From: an uncultured Amphritea sp.
GTDB lineage: Bacteria > Pseudomonadota > Gammaproteobacteria > Pseudomonadales > Balneatricaceae
DNA length: 64,000 nt
Direction: 5' to 3'
NCBI RefSeq assembly: GCF_937127095.1
Contig: NZ_CAKZLP010000075.1
Coordinates: 1 to 64,000 of the forward strand
A model generated the notes under the pieces. That model was given only the letters and a program-made list of their open reading frames with translations, did not search any database and had not been told where the DNA came from. Below are positions 24,652-32,762 of this stretch, in pieces. The position numbers and the translations under genes were made by a program. Numbering within the stretch: position 1 is the first letter of the stretch; each line of letters begins with the position of its first letter.

Positions 24652-24680
24652 ATTTTACCATGCGGTAATGACCGAATCGA
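24652..24680 (-). promoter_or_regulatory. promoter and operator of the RutR-like regulator gene
   Basis: TTTACCA-TG-CGGTAAT (24654-24669) matches the shared palindrome. On the minus strand a TAAAAT -10 box (24657-24652) preceded by TGG lies inside the left half, 17 bp from a weak TCGATT -35 box (24680-24675). The operator sits between and over the promoter boxes, 37 bp before the start codon. Confidence 0.65.
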
Positions 24681-24707
24681 CCAGCGATCTCTACACAAAA
24701 CGTAGAA

Positions 24708-25442
24708 TCAATCAGCGGTCCGCTCAAACATCAGGTCCCAGACACCATGGCCGAGACGTTCACCGCGCTTCTGGAACTTGGTTACCGGGCGCCATTCTGG
24801 CTGAGGTGAATACTGACCTTCACCGGCGACGTTGTTATAACCGGGCGCAGCGGACATCACTTCCATCATATGTTCCGCATAGTTTTCCCAGTCGGTGGCC
24901 ATATGGAATATGCCGCCGACGTTGAGCTTCTTACGGATGGTTTCAGCGAATTCGGGCTGAACAATACGTCGCTTATGATGCTTTTTCTTATGCCAGGGAT
25001 CGGGAAAGAACAGTTGCAGTGTGCTCAGGCTGCCATCGGGGATACAGTTGGCCAGCACCTCAATTGCATCATGACAGAACACCCGGATATTGGTCAGGCC
25101 CTCTTTTTCAGCGTTACTCAGCAGACGGCCAACACCCGGGCGATGTACCTCGATACCGATGTAGTTGTTCTCCGGCTGGGCCTTGGCCATCTCGATCAGC
25201 GAGTCACCCATGCCGAAACCGATCTCCAGCACCACCGGAGCTTCGCGACCAAACACCTCAGCCAGGTCCAGCATACCCACACCTGGCTCCAGCCCCATCA
25301 CTGGCCACTGGGTCTCCATCGCTTTCTGCTGGCCTTCGGTCATCCGTCCGGCGCGCAGCACAAAGCTTTTCACGGTGCGCATGTACTTTTCCCCGGTTGA
25401 TTGCTCCGGGGTCTGCTGTTCAGTTTTGTTCTCTTCTGACAT
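24708..25442 (-). CDS. trmB: tRNA (guanine-N7-)-methyltransferase
   Basis: TrmB methylates G46 in the variable loop of tRNAs using SAM. The 244-residue protein has a poorly conserved N-terminal tail, then the RAGRMTEGQQKA segment, the SAM-binding VLEIGFGMGDSLIEMA (about 93-108), NYIGIEVHRPGVG, and the catalytic block FFPDPWHKKKHHKRRIVQ. These are the standard TrmB signatures and the length is normal. It faces away from the metabolic block and marks the return to core genes. The start ATG lacks a strong ribosome site. Confidence 0.96.
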   Translation of the reverse strand: MSEENKTEQQTPEQSTGEKYMRTVKSFVLRAGRMTEGQQKAMETQWPVMGLEPGVGMLDLAEVFGREAPVVLEIGFGMGDSLIEMAKAQPENNYIGIEVHRPGVGRLLSNAEKEGLTNIRVFCHDAIEVLANCIPDGSLSTLQLFFPDPWHKKKHHKRRIVQPEFAETIRKKLNVGGIFHMATDWENYAEHMMEVMSAAPGYNNVAGEGQYSPQPEWRPVTKFQKRGERLGHGVWDLMFERTAD

Positions 25443-25467
25443 CGGTCTGGCTTCTCACTTAAAACAA

Positions 25468-25495
25468 AGCAGCCTGATCAACGGATCAGGCTGCT
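25468..25495 (-). terminator. terminator between thiG and trmB
   Basis: AGCAGCCTGATC (25468-25479) and GATCAGGCTGCT (25484-25495) form a perfect 12-bp stem with a 4-base loop. On the minus strand it is followed by TTGTTTT. Confidence 0.8.
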
Positions 25496-25547
25496 GAAAT
25501 CTTTCATCTAATCAGACCGCCTTGCGACGATCTCATCGTTAAATCAA

Positions 25548-26345
25548 TTATTTACCGACAATAGTACCTTCCATCGGCGAGGAAGCGCTGGCATATTTCT
25601 TCCGTGGCATCCGTCCAGCAAGGTAAGCTTCACGACCCGCCTCAACCGCTTTGCGCATCGCCGAAGCCATCAGAATCGGGTTACGGGCACCGGCAATGGC
25701 AGAGTTCATCAGTACCGCCTCACAGCCCATCTCCATCGCTACCGCCGCTTCTGAAGCGGTACCTACACCGGCATCCACCAGCACTGGTACTTTACAGTCT
25801 TCCATAATCACATTGATATTATGCGGATTCAGAATACCCAGACCGGAACCGATCATCGATCCCAGCGGCATAATAGAGACACAACCAATCGCTTCCAGCT
25901 CCTTGGCTACAATCGGGTCGTCGCTGGTATAAACCATCACTTTGAAACCATCGCGCACCAGAATATCGGCCGCTTTGATGGTTTGTACCACGTTCGGGTA
26001 GAGAGTTTTCTGATCGCCCAGCACTTCCAGTTTTACCAGATCATGACCATCCATCAGTTCGCGGGCCAGCATACAGGTACGCACCGCATCTTCGGCATTA
26101 AAGCAGCCCGCAGTATTGGGCAGAATGGTGTATTTGTCCGGGGAGATAACGTCCAGCAGGTTCGGCTCATCCGGGTTCTGGCCGATGTTGGTGCGCCGTA
26201 CCGCCACCGTAACAATCTCAGCGCCGCTGGCTTCAATCGCCAGGCGAGTCTGTTCCAGATCACGATATTTACCGGTACCAATTAACAGACGGGACTGAAA
26301 GCTGCGGCCTGCAATAATCAAAGGATCGTTCAGTTGTTCAGACAT
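25548..26345 (-). CDS. thiG: thiazole synthase ThiG
   Basis: ThiG builds the thiazole phosphate of thiamin from deoxyxylulose phosphate, dehydroglycine and ThiS-thiocarboxylate. The 265-residue TIM-barrel protein has FQSRLLIGTGKYRDLEQT near the start, PNTAGCFNAEDAVRTC, the Schiff-base lysine region LVKLEVLGD, and PLGSMIGSGLGI. VDAGVGTASEAAVAMEMGCEA contributes the phosphate site. It follows thiS by 59 bp, the common thiS-thiG pairing; the rest of the thiamin pathway is not in this window. Confidence 0.96.
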   Translation of the reverse strand: MSEQLNDPLIIAGRSFQSRLLIGTGKYRDLEQTRLAIEASGAEIVTVAVRRTNIGQNPDEPNLLDVISPDKYTILPNTAGCFNAEDAVRTCMLARELMDGHDLVKLEVLGDQKTLYPNVVQTIKAADILVRDGFKVMVYTSDDPIVAKELEAIGCVSIMPLGSMIGSGLGILNPHNINVIMEDCKVPVLVDAGVGTASEAAVAMEMGCEAVLMNSAIAGARNPILMASAMRKAVEAGREAYLAGRMPRKKYASASSPMEGTIVGK

Positions 26346-26404
26346 TATTCTCTATCCAGTTAAATTCTGTAATATTCGCTCAAACACGCATCAGCGCTGA
26401 CTAT

Positions 26405-26605
26405 TCAGCCGCCGCCAATCGCATGAACCACTTCCAGTCGGTCGCCTTCCTGCAGCACTGTTTCGGCATGCCGACTGCGGGGGACGATCTCCAGATTCAG
26501 TTCCACCGCCACCCGCCGCTCACCCAGTTGCATCGTTTCGATCAGACCGGCGACAGAGGTATTTTCCTGAATCTCCAGAGTGTCACCATTTACCTGTATC
26601 AGCAT
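26405..26605 (-). CDS. thiS: sulfur carrier protein ThiS
   Basis: ThiS is the ubiquitin-like sulfur carrier for thiazole formation. The 66-residue protein begins MLIQVNGDTLEIQENTSV and ends in the required Gly-Gly (HAIGGG), where adenylation and thiocarboxylation occur. The ATG at 26605 gives the usual length; a GTG at 26629 would add eight residues and overlap the upstream gene. It is followed by thiG. Confidence 0.95.
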   Translation of the reverse strand: MLIQVNGDTLEIQENTSVAGLIETMQLGERRVAVELNLEIVPRSRHAETVLQEGDRLEVVHAIGGG

Positions 26606-26621
26606 TGAGATTGATCCACTT

Positions 26622-27002
26622 TTATTCACTTAACTGCCGGAAAGAGACCCGGCCAAGATTTAACCAGCCCGCAAGAAACAGCACGCCACCCACCGGGGTG
26701 ACCGCACCCAGCCAGTGCTGACCTGTTAGCGCCAGCACATAGAGGCTGCCGCTGAAAAAAACCATACCCGCCATAAACAACACGGCGGTCTGACGTAAAC
26801 CTCTGTCGGACTGGCGCAGCATCAGTAAGCCGACGCCGAACAGCGCCAGGGTATGAAACATCTGATACTGAATGCCGGTTTGCAGTACCTCGTATAAACG
26901 CTCACTTAGCCGCGCTCTGAGCATATGTGACGCAAATGCGCCGAGGGCTACCGTAATAAAGCCACTCAGGGCGGTGCAAAAAATGACAAATCGGGCAGAC
27001 AT
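26622..27002 (-). CDS. DUF423 (YgdD-like) membrane protein
   Basis: This 126-residue protein has four predicted membrane helices and the DUF423 signature: ALGAFASHMLRARLSE near 20-35 and TGIQYQMFHTLALFG near 42-56, then FSGSLYVLALTG and TPVGGVLFLAGW. The function of the family is unknown. It lies 17 bp upstream of thiS on the same strand and may share its transcript; no functional link to thiamin is known to me. Confidence 0.92.
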   Translation of the reverse strand: MSARFVIFCTALSGFITVALGAFASHMLRARLSERLYEVLQTGIQYQMFHTLALFGVGLLMLRQSDRGLRQTAVLFMAGMVFFSGSLYVLALTGQHWLGAVTPVGGVLFLAGWLNLGRVSFRQLSE

Positions 27003-27068
27003 AACAGTTTCCGAAACATTTGAGGTGGCTATTCTAACAAAGCTTGGCGGTGGCGATAAGCAATAAAA

Positions 27069-27094
27069 AAGCCGCGCTCAGCAGAGGGCGGCTT
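27069..27094 (-). terminator. terminator after rpoH
   Basis: On the minus strand AAGCCGC (27094-27088) pairs with GCGGCTT (27075-27069) and a T-run follows. It lies about 30 bp past the rpoH stop. Confidence 0.85.
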
Positions 27095-27123
27095 GATAAC
27101 CGGCATAACCGATACCTGAGTGA

Positions 27124-27981
27124 TCAGGCTTCGAGCATGGCCGTTTTAATCTTCTTCATGGCGTTCTTTTCCAGCTGACGAATCCGCTCTGCGGAGACTT
27201 CATAACGAGCAGCCAGTTCATGCAGAGTGGCTTTCTCTTCACCCAGCCAACGCTGTACCAGGATATCGCGACTACGCTCATCCAGTTGCTCCATCGCCTC
27301 ACCCAGACGCTGATTGGAATCAGCTTCCCAGTTAGAATCTTCCAGCTGACTGGCAGGGTCCTGACTGTGATCTTCGAGGAAGTAAGCCGGAGACTGGTAA
27401 GCCCGCTCATCATCGTCACCCACAGGCGCATCAAACGCCATATCGGTGCTGCTCATCCGGCCTTCCATCTCCCGGACAACATGTTCGTCCACGCCCAGAT
27501 CGGTCGCCATCGCGGTGACTTCAGCGTTGGTCAGCCAACCGAGGTTTTTCTTCTTGCTGCGCAGGTTGAAGAACAGCTTACGCTGAGCTTTGGTGGTCGC
27601 CACCTTAACAATACGCCAGTTACGCAGAATAAATTCATGCATCTCCGCCTTAATCCAGTGCACCGCAAAGGACACCAGGCGAACCCCCATGGTAGGGTCA
27701 AAGCGCTTAACCGCTTTCATCAGTCCAACGTTGCCTTCCTGAATCAGGTCTGCCTGGGACAGGCCATAACCGGAATAGGACTTAGCCACATGGACGACAA
27801 AACGCATATGAGATAATACCAACTGACGCGCCGCTTCAAGATCGTTCTCGAAGTACAGACGTTCTGCCAGTCCGCGTTCCTCTTCTACTGTGAGAACAGG
27901 AATCGCAGTCACCTGACGTATATATGCCTCCAGATTCTGACCGGGAGATAATACTTCAATGACTCGCAGGCTTTTGCCCAT
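27124..27981 (-). CDS. rpoH: heat-shock sigma factor RpoH (sigma-32)
   Basis: This 285-residue sigma-70-family protein directs RNA polymerase to heat-shock promoters. Region 2 has the sequence HMRFVVHVAKSYSGYGLSQADLIQEGNVGLMKAV in outline (about 58-91) and the DNA-melting VSFAVHWIKAEMHEFILRNWRIVK. The RpoH box follows as TKAQRKLFFNLRSKK near 130-144, which separates it from RpoD and RpoS. Region 4 has LHELAARYEVSAERIRQLEKNAMKKIK. It stands after ftsY-ftsE-ftsX, the same order as in E. coli. The 289-bp upstream gap has room for its own promoters and a structured leader, which I could not resolve. Confidence 0.97.
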   Translation of the reverse strand: MGKSLRVIEVLSPGQNLEAYIRQVTAIPVLTVEEERGLAERLYFENDLEAARQLVLSHMRFVVHVAKSYSGYGLSQADLIQEGNVGLMKAVKRFDPTMGVRLVSFAVHWIKAEMHEFILRNWRIVKVATTKAQRKLFFNLRSKKKNLGWLTNAEVTAMATDLGVDEHVVREMEGRMSSTDMAFDAPVGDDDERAYQSPAYFLEDHSQDPASQLEDSNWEADSNQRLGEAMEQLDERSRDILVQRWLGEEKATLHELAARYEVSAERIRQLEKNAMKKIKTAMLEA

Positions 27982-28270
27982 TTCTCAACCTCATTACTTA
28001 TTCATTAAAGGGTGTCGATATAAGTTACAGCTATGACACCCTTTTGCCAGATTAGTTCCGACTATATAAACCGCTATTCTTAGCCTCAATGACACTCACA
28101 ACAGTGTTATTTTCACTGACTGCTTTTACTACCTAAGCTTTTACTACCCAAGTTTAGCGAACCAATAAAGATAACGGCAACATTAGCAGATGGCAAGCAC
28201 TACTGTTGAGCCACTTTACCTATATTTACATTCACTACAGAGCTATCGTCCGTAAACACTATACGGATAA

Positions 28271-29290
28271 CTACTGTGGCTGGATCTGCCGCAGATGTCG
28301 TCCCACCGCCAGCCATGCGCCGCAAAGCCCCAACACTATACTGATCACAAGTAACAGTATTGTTTCAACAAACCCCAGCCCGGCCAGTTCAAACTGACTA
28401 TCGTAAAGACTGACTAACGCTCCGACAGGGCCGTCCAGAAGCAGCAGACTCAGCTGAATCAGCAACCAGGCAAACACCCCTCCGGCAACGCCAAACCAGA
28501 TGCCGTCATAGAGAAAGGGACGACGCACATAGGCATCGGTTGCACCCACCAGTTTAGCAATCACGATCTCCTCACGGCGGCTCTCTATCGACAAGCGGAT
28601 GGTATTGCCAACCACCAGCAACACCGCCATAACAAACAGTGCGGTCAACACCCACACCGCCCGTTCCGCCAATACCACAAACGCCGCCAGCCGCTGTACC
28701 CAGGCCATATCAACGATCGCCTCATCGACCTGCGGCAACGCCTGCAGCTTCGCCTGCAACAACGGCACCGAAGCGACGGACAAATCTCGGGGCATCACCA
28801 TCACCACGGCGGGCAGCGGGTTGCTATCGAGAAAGCTGAACACATCGCCAAACCCGGACATCGCTTTAAACTCCAGCATCCCCTGTTTGGCCGTTATCAG
28901 CTCGGTTGCGGCTACATCTTCCCGTAATAGTAATTCACGACTCAGGGTCTCAGCCTCAGCATCCGTCACGCTCAGCTTCAGATACAAGGCAACCCGGGGG
29001 TCACCATCCCAGCCGCTACCCAACTGCTGCAGATTTTTCAACCCGGTATAGAGGGAGCCCGGCAACGCCAGGGCGATTGCCAGTACCGCCAGGGTCATAA
29101 AGGTTGTCAGTGGTTGTGACAGCAGCGAGTAATAGGACAGCCGGGCGACTTCAACATGGTGACGCAGATAGCTGCGGCCCCGGTCGGCGACGTTTAGCTG
29201 ATGATGCTCGGCACCCCGGTGAACCTTGGCATCCCGTTTGGTCGTGGGCTCGACCCGGACAGCCCCTTTGCCGCGCTGATTATTTTCCAT
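28271..29290 (-). CDS. ftsX: cell division protein FtsX
   Basis: FtsX is the membrane half of the FtsEX complex, which controls septal peptidoglycan hydrolases and divisome assembly. The 339-residue protein has an 50-residue cytoplasmic tail rich in charged residues, one helix near 60-80, a periplasmic domain (about 90-210) and three C-terminal helices. SRREEIVIAKLVGATDAYVRRPFLYDG in outline (about 230-257) is the typical FtsX/MacB-like coupling segment. It overlaps ftsE by 11 bases; the ATG at 29290 or a GTG one codon earlier may be the start. Confidence 0.95.
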   Translation of the reverse strand: MENNQRGKGAVRVEPTTKRDAKVHRGAEHHQLNVADRGRSYLRHHVEVARLSYYSLLSQPLTTFMTLAVLAIALALPGSLYTGLKNLQQLGSGWDGDPRVALYLKLSVTDAEAETLSRELLLREDVAATELITAKQGMLEFKAMSGFGDVFSFLDSNPLPAVVMVMPRDLSVASVPLLQAKLQALPQVDEAIVDMAWVQRLAAFVVLAERAVWVLTALFVMAVLLVVGNTIRLSIESRREEIVIAKLVGATDAYVRRPFLYDGIWFGVAGGVFAWLLIQLSLLLLDGPVGALVSLYDSQFELAGLGFVETILLLVISIVLGLCGAWLAVGRHLRQIQPQ

Positions 29291-29942
29291 CACTGACCAA
29301 CCTGCCCTGGTTAAGCGCGATCACCCGATGGGGCATCCGCGCAATCAATCCCAGATCGTGACTCGCTATCAGCACCGTCGTGCCAACCTGATTAAATTGC
29401 TGAAACAACCTCATCACCTCTTCTGACAACTTAGGGTCCAGGTTGCCGGTGGGCTCATCCGCCAGTAATAGTTGCGGCTTATGTACAATCGCCCGTGCAA
29501 TGCCCACCCGTTGCTGTTCACCGCCGGACAGTACCACCGGGTTCAGCTTCTCTTTACTCAGCAGCCCCACCTTGTCCAGCGCCGCACGCGCCCGACGGGC
29601 CGCATCAGCGGGATCAAAGCCACAGATACGCAGGGGCAGTACGATATTGTCAAACACCGAACGGTCAAATAGCAGCTGATGATTCTGGAACACCACACCG
29701 ACCCGGCGACGATGATAGGGAATCTGGTTGTTACCAAGACGGGCAAGATCCTGATCACCCACCAGTACGCGACCATTAGAGGGACGTTCCATCAGCATCA
29801 GCAGTTTCAGCAAAGTACTCTTCCCAGCACCCGAATGGCCGGTCAGAAACGCCATTTCGCCCTGATCAAGGCTGAAATTCACCTGACTCAGGGCGTCATA
29901 ACCATTGGGGTAACGCTTAGTTACATTGTCGAAACTAATCAC
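29280..29942 (-). CDS. ftsE: cell division ATP-binding protein FtsE
   Basis: FtsE is the ATPase of FtsEX. The 220-residue protein has Walker A GHSGAGKST (about 36-44), the Q-loop, signature LSGGEQQRVGIARAIV and Walker B LLLADEPTGNLDP, followed by the switch His in IASHD. Size and start (MISFDNVTKRYPNGYDALS) are typical. It lies between ftsY and ftsX. Confidence 0.97.
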   Translation of the reverse strand: MISFDNVTKRYPNGYDALSQVNFSLDQGEMAFLTGHSGAGKSTLLKLLMLMERPSNGRVLVGDQDLARLGNNQIPYHRRRVGVVFQNHQLLFDRSVFDNIVLPLRICGFDPADAARRARAALDKVGLLSKEKLNPVVLSGGEQQRVGIARAIVHKPQLLLADEPTGNLDPKLSEEVMRLFQQFNQVGTTVLIASHDLGLIARMPHRVIALNQGRLVSDGK

Positions 29943-30026
29943 CGGCAGCTTACCTTAGAGAGACTTCGAAAAGTTATTAGCGGTTATTCAACCGACCTTC
30001 AAGAAAAACGTCTGACATCAGCAATA

Positions 30027-31316
30027 TCAGTCAAACAGGGCGGTGACAAACTCCTTCGCTTTAAAGGGCCGCAGGTCATCCACCTGCTCGCCAACACCGA
30101 TATAGCGGATCGGCAGATCCAGCTGTTTAGCGATGGCAAAGATAATACCGCCTTTTGCCGTGCCGTCCAGCTTCGTCAGACTGAGACCACTGACACCAAC
30201 CGCTTCTTTAAACAGCCGCGCCTGACTCATAGCGTTCTGACCGGTACCGGCATCCAGCACCAGCATCACCTCATGGGGAGCATCCGGGTCGAGCTTCTTC
30301 ATCACCCGAACCACTTTTTCCAGTTCCTGCATAAGGTTGTCTTTGTTCTGCAGACGACCGGCGGTATCGGCGATCAACACATCAATATTCTTGGCCTGCG
30401 CCGATTGCAGTGCATCATAGAGCACCGATGCTGAATCAGCCCCGGTATGCTGCGCCACCACCGGCACGTTATTGCGATCACCCCACACCTGCAGCTGTTC
30501 AACCGCCGCGGCGCGGAAGGTATCACCGGCGGCGAGCATGACAGACTTGCCTTCGGCCTGATATTTCTTCGCCAGTTTACCGATAGTGGTGGTTTTACCC
30601 ACGCCGTTGACACCCACCATCAACAATACAAACGGCCCTTTCGCCTGACTGAAGTCGATCGGTTTTTCGACCGTTTCGAGCAGTGACGCCAGCTCAGCCT
30701 TCAACGCGGTATACAGCGCATCGGCATCGGCCAGCTGCTTGCGTTTTACCCGCTCGGTGAGTTTGCCGATAATCTCGGTGGTCGCCTCAACCCCCACATC
30801 AGCCATCAACAACTGGGTTTCGATCTCTTCCAGCAGTTCATCATCGATCTGCTTGGCCCCCAGAAACAGATCCCCCAGCCCTTCGGTCAGGTTTGCCTTG
30901 GTGCGGCTCAGACCCGCTTTGATGCGGCCAAAGAATCCGGTTTTCTGTTCAGGCTCTGGGGTGGTCGCCGGAGACTCATCTGTCACTTCAGACACTGTCA
31001 GTTGGGTATTTCCAGCGCCAGCTTCGACGACGACCTCAATTTCGGGCTCCGACTCCGGCTCAACAACAGTGTCAGTGACCTCATTTTCAACCGCTACCGA
31101 TGCAGACCCCTCGATAGCGCGGTCATCTGCCACCGCTGTAACAGTCTCCGTCTCCTGTTTTTCGACAACAGGCGCGTCAACAACTGCTGCATCAGCCTCT
31201 GGCGATTCAGCGGGCGAGGGTTCAGAGACTTCGTCCTGCGTGTCAGCAGACTCCGGGTGGTCTTTCTGAGACTCATCTTTCTCAGAACTAAAAATTGATT
31301 TAAGCTTCTTAAACAT
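30027..31316 (-). CDS. ftsY: signal recognition particle receptor FtsY
   Basis: FtsY is the membrane-associated SRP receptor GTPase that docks ribosomes for cotranslational insertion. The 429-residue protein has a long acidic A domain (about 1-130, rich in Glu, Val, Thr and Pro), then the N domain, then the G domain with MVGVNGVGKTTTIGKLA (G1), DTAGRLQNKDNLM (G3), TKLDGTAKGG (G4) and the C-terminal FVTALFD. The acidic region varies in this family and its DNA is repetitive in character (many GAG/GAA codons). Confidence 0.97.
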   Translation of the reverse strand: MFKKLKSIFSSEKDESQKDHPESADTQDEVSEPSPAESPEADAAVVDAPVVEKQETETVTAVADDRAIEGSASVAVENEVTDTVVEPESEPEIEVVVEAGAGNTQLTVSEVTDESPATTPEPEQKTGFFGRIKAGLSRTKANLTEGLGDLFLGAKQIDDELLEEIETQLLMADVGVEATTEIIGKLTERVKRKQLADADALYTALKAELASLLETVEKPIDFSQAKGPFVLLMVGVNGVGKTTTIGKLAKKYQAEGKSVMLAAGDTFRAAAVEQLQVWGDRNNVPVVAQHTGADSASVLYDALQSAQAKNIDVLIADTAGRLQNKDNLMQELEKVVRVMKKLDPDAPHEVMLVLDAGTGQNAMSQARLFKEAVGVSGLSLTKLDGTAKGGIIFAIAKQLDLPIRYIGVGEQVDDLRPFKAKEFVTALFD

Positions 31317-31480
31317 GCTTGATTACTGTCCGATGTCAGGCGCTGAAGGTGCAAAAAAACAGGGGGATCCCTGTTCCAATTGCGAGTCGTCCTGTATGTT
31401 TCATTTAGGCCGCTTATCTTACCATAGTAAAGTCCGGCTGGGGCACTGAAAACAGGCCATAAAATGACCAGGAACAACTG

Positions 31481-32731
31481 ATGTCGGAAGCCAAATCGCC
31501 ACTATTCAACCGAACCTATCTGAAGGTTATTGCCTGGATCGTCGCCATTGTAATTGTGTTACTGACCGCAGGTCAGAACAGCTCCACTGACTTCATCAGT
31601 ATAAAGAAGTTGCCAGAGCATCCGCTGTACTACGTTAGTCAGGATAAAGCCCCCTACCTGCAGCTCAGGTTTCTTCTGCGCACTGGTGCTGCAATCAATG
31701 GTGACCAGCAACTACTGCAAAAACTGTTATTGCAACAGGTGCAGCAGCAACTGGCAGGCCTGTCCGACCAGCCACTGTTCAGCCGACTCGAAGCCGCGCT
31801 AACCTCTGAGGCCTCAGCAGACCACATAACCATCGCCTTAACCCTGCCCGCAAGTCACAGCGAAGAACATGCTGCAATCGGCGAGATCGCAGCGACGCTG
31901 CTACAGCAACTCGGCCGTTACCAGCCCGACCGCGACCTGGAAAAGCGCTGGGAACTGCTGGAAGCCGAACAGTATCTCAACCTGAAAGACCCCGAGAGCC
32001 GCCTGCTGAATCATTTCACTAACCAGATAAGCGGTCCGGTATCGATCCACCCTCTACAGCGCTTCAGCGACTTTTATCACAACAGCACCCGCCCGGCAGC
32101 GATCACCCTGACACTCCAGGGGCCAGACGCAGAGCACTTATCTGAGTCTCTGGCTGAATCACTGAATCCGTTGCTAAGCGCAGCACCCGACAGCACGCTC
32201 AGCGCAACTGTAGCGCTGGCACCCGAGCCTCAGCGACTGCCTCCGCAGAACAACCAGACTTACATACTCTGGGGCGTTGCCCTGCCGGGCCGCCAGCAGG
32301 AAAACTTCGCCACCGAACTGCTAGCGGTCAGAACACTGCAACAACTGATGCAACAGCAGGGTCTGGCAACGTCACGACTAATCTGGAAATCACTGGACAC
32401 CCAGGGCTATCTCGCTATGATCCTGCAGGGTTCGCAGATCAACGCCGGGACCGATCTGACACAACTGCTGGATTCACTGCAGGCGCAGCTCAGCGATGAG
32501 CTGATCGACAACACCCGCACCGCGCTGCAGACCAGTTTCGATACACAGATGGAGCAGACCGAAAATCAGTTGGGCCTGCTGGATACCATCGCCTTCTATC
32601 AACTACCGACCGACTACCTGAACAGCTTTAACGCCAGCCTCAAACAGGCCGACAACCAACAGGTTCGGCAAAAGATCAGCAACCTGCTCAGCAGTTCGGG
32701 CCGTTATCAAATAACCCTGCCCGCCTACTGA
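31481..32731 (+). CDS. M16-family peptidase-like protein lacking the zinc motif
   Basis: This 416-residue protein has an N-terminal membrane anchor or signal (about 13-31, VIAWIVAIVIVLLTAG) and a two-lobe body resembling insulinase/pitrilysin (M16) subunits. The HxxEH zinc motif is not present; only FLLRTGAAINGD remains of the usual RxGxx region, so it is probably a non-catalytic partner or a degenerate copy. In related genomes one or two M16 genes lie between ftsY and rsmD, and I see only one here. The protein is notably rich in Gln and Leu. It is transcribed away from ftsY and 31 bp before rsmD. Confidence 0.7.
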   Translation: MSEAKSPLFNRTYLKVIAWIVAIVIVLLTAGQNSSTDFISIKKLPEHPLYYVSQDKAPYLQLRFLLRTGAAINGDQQLLQKLLLQQVQQQLAGLSDQPLFSRLEAALTSEASADHITIALTLPASHSEEHAAIGEIAATLLQQLGRYQPDRDLEKRWELLEAEQYLNLKDPESRLLNHFTNQISGPVSIHPLQRFSDFYHNSTRPAAITLTLQGPDAEHLSESLAESLNPLLSAAPDSTLSATVALAPEPQRLPPQNNQTYILWGVALPGRQQENFATELLAVRTLQQLMQQQGLATSRLIWKSLDTQGYLAMILQGSQINAGTDLTQLLDSLQAQLSDELIDNTRTALQTSFDTQMEQTENQLGLLDTIAFYQLPTDYLNSFNASLKQADNQQVRQKISNLLSSSGRYQITLPAY

Positions 32732-32762
32732 CAGACACCGAGTTCGACATTAAGGAATCAAC

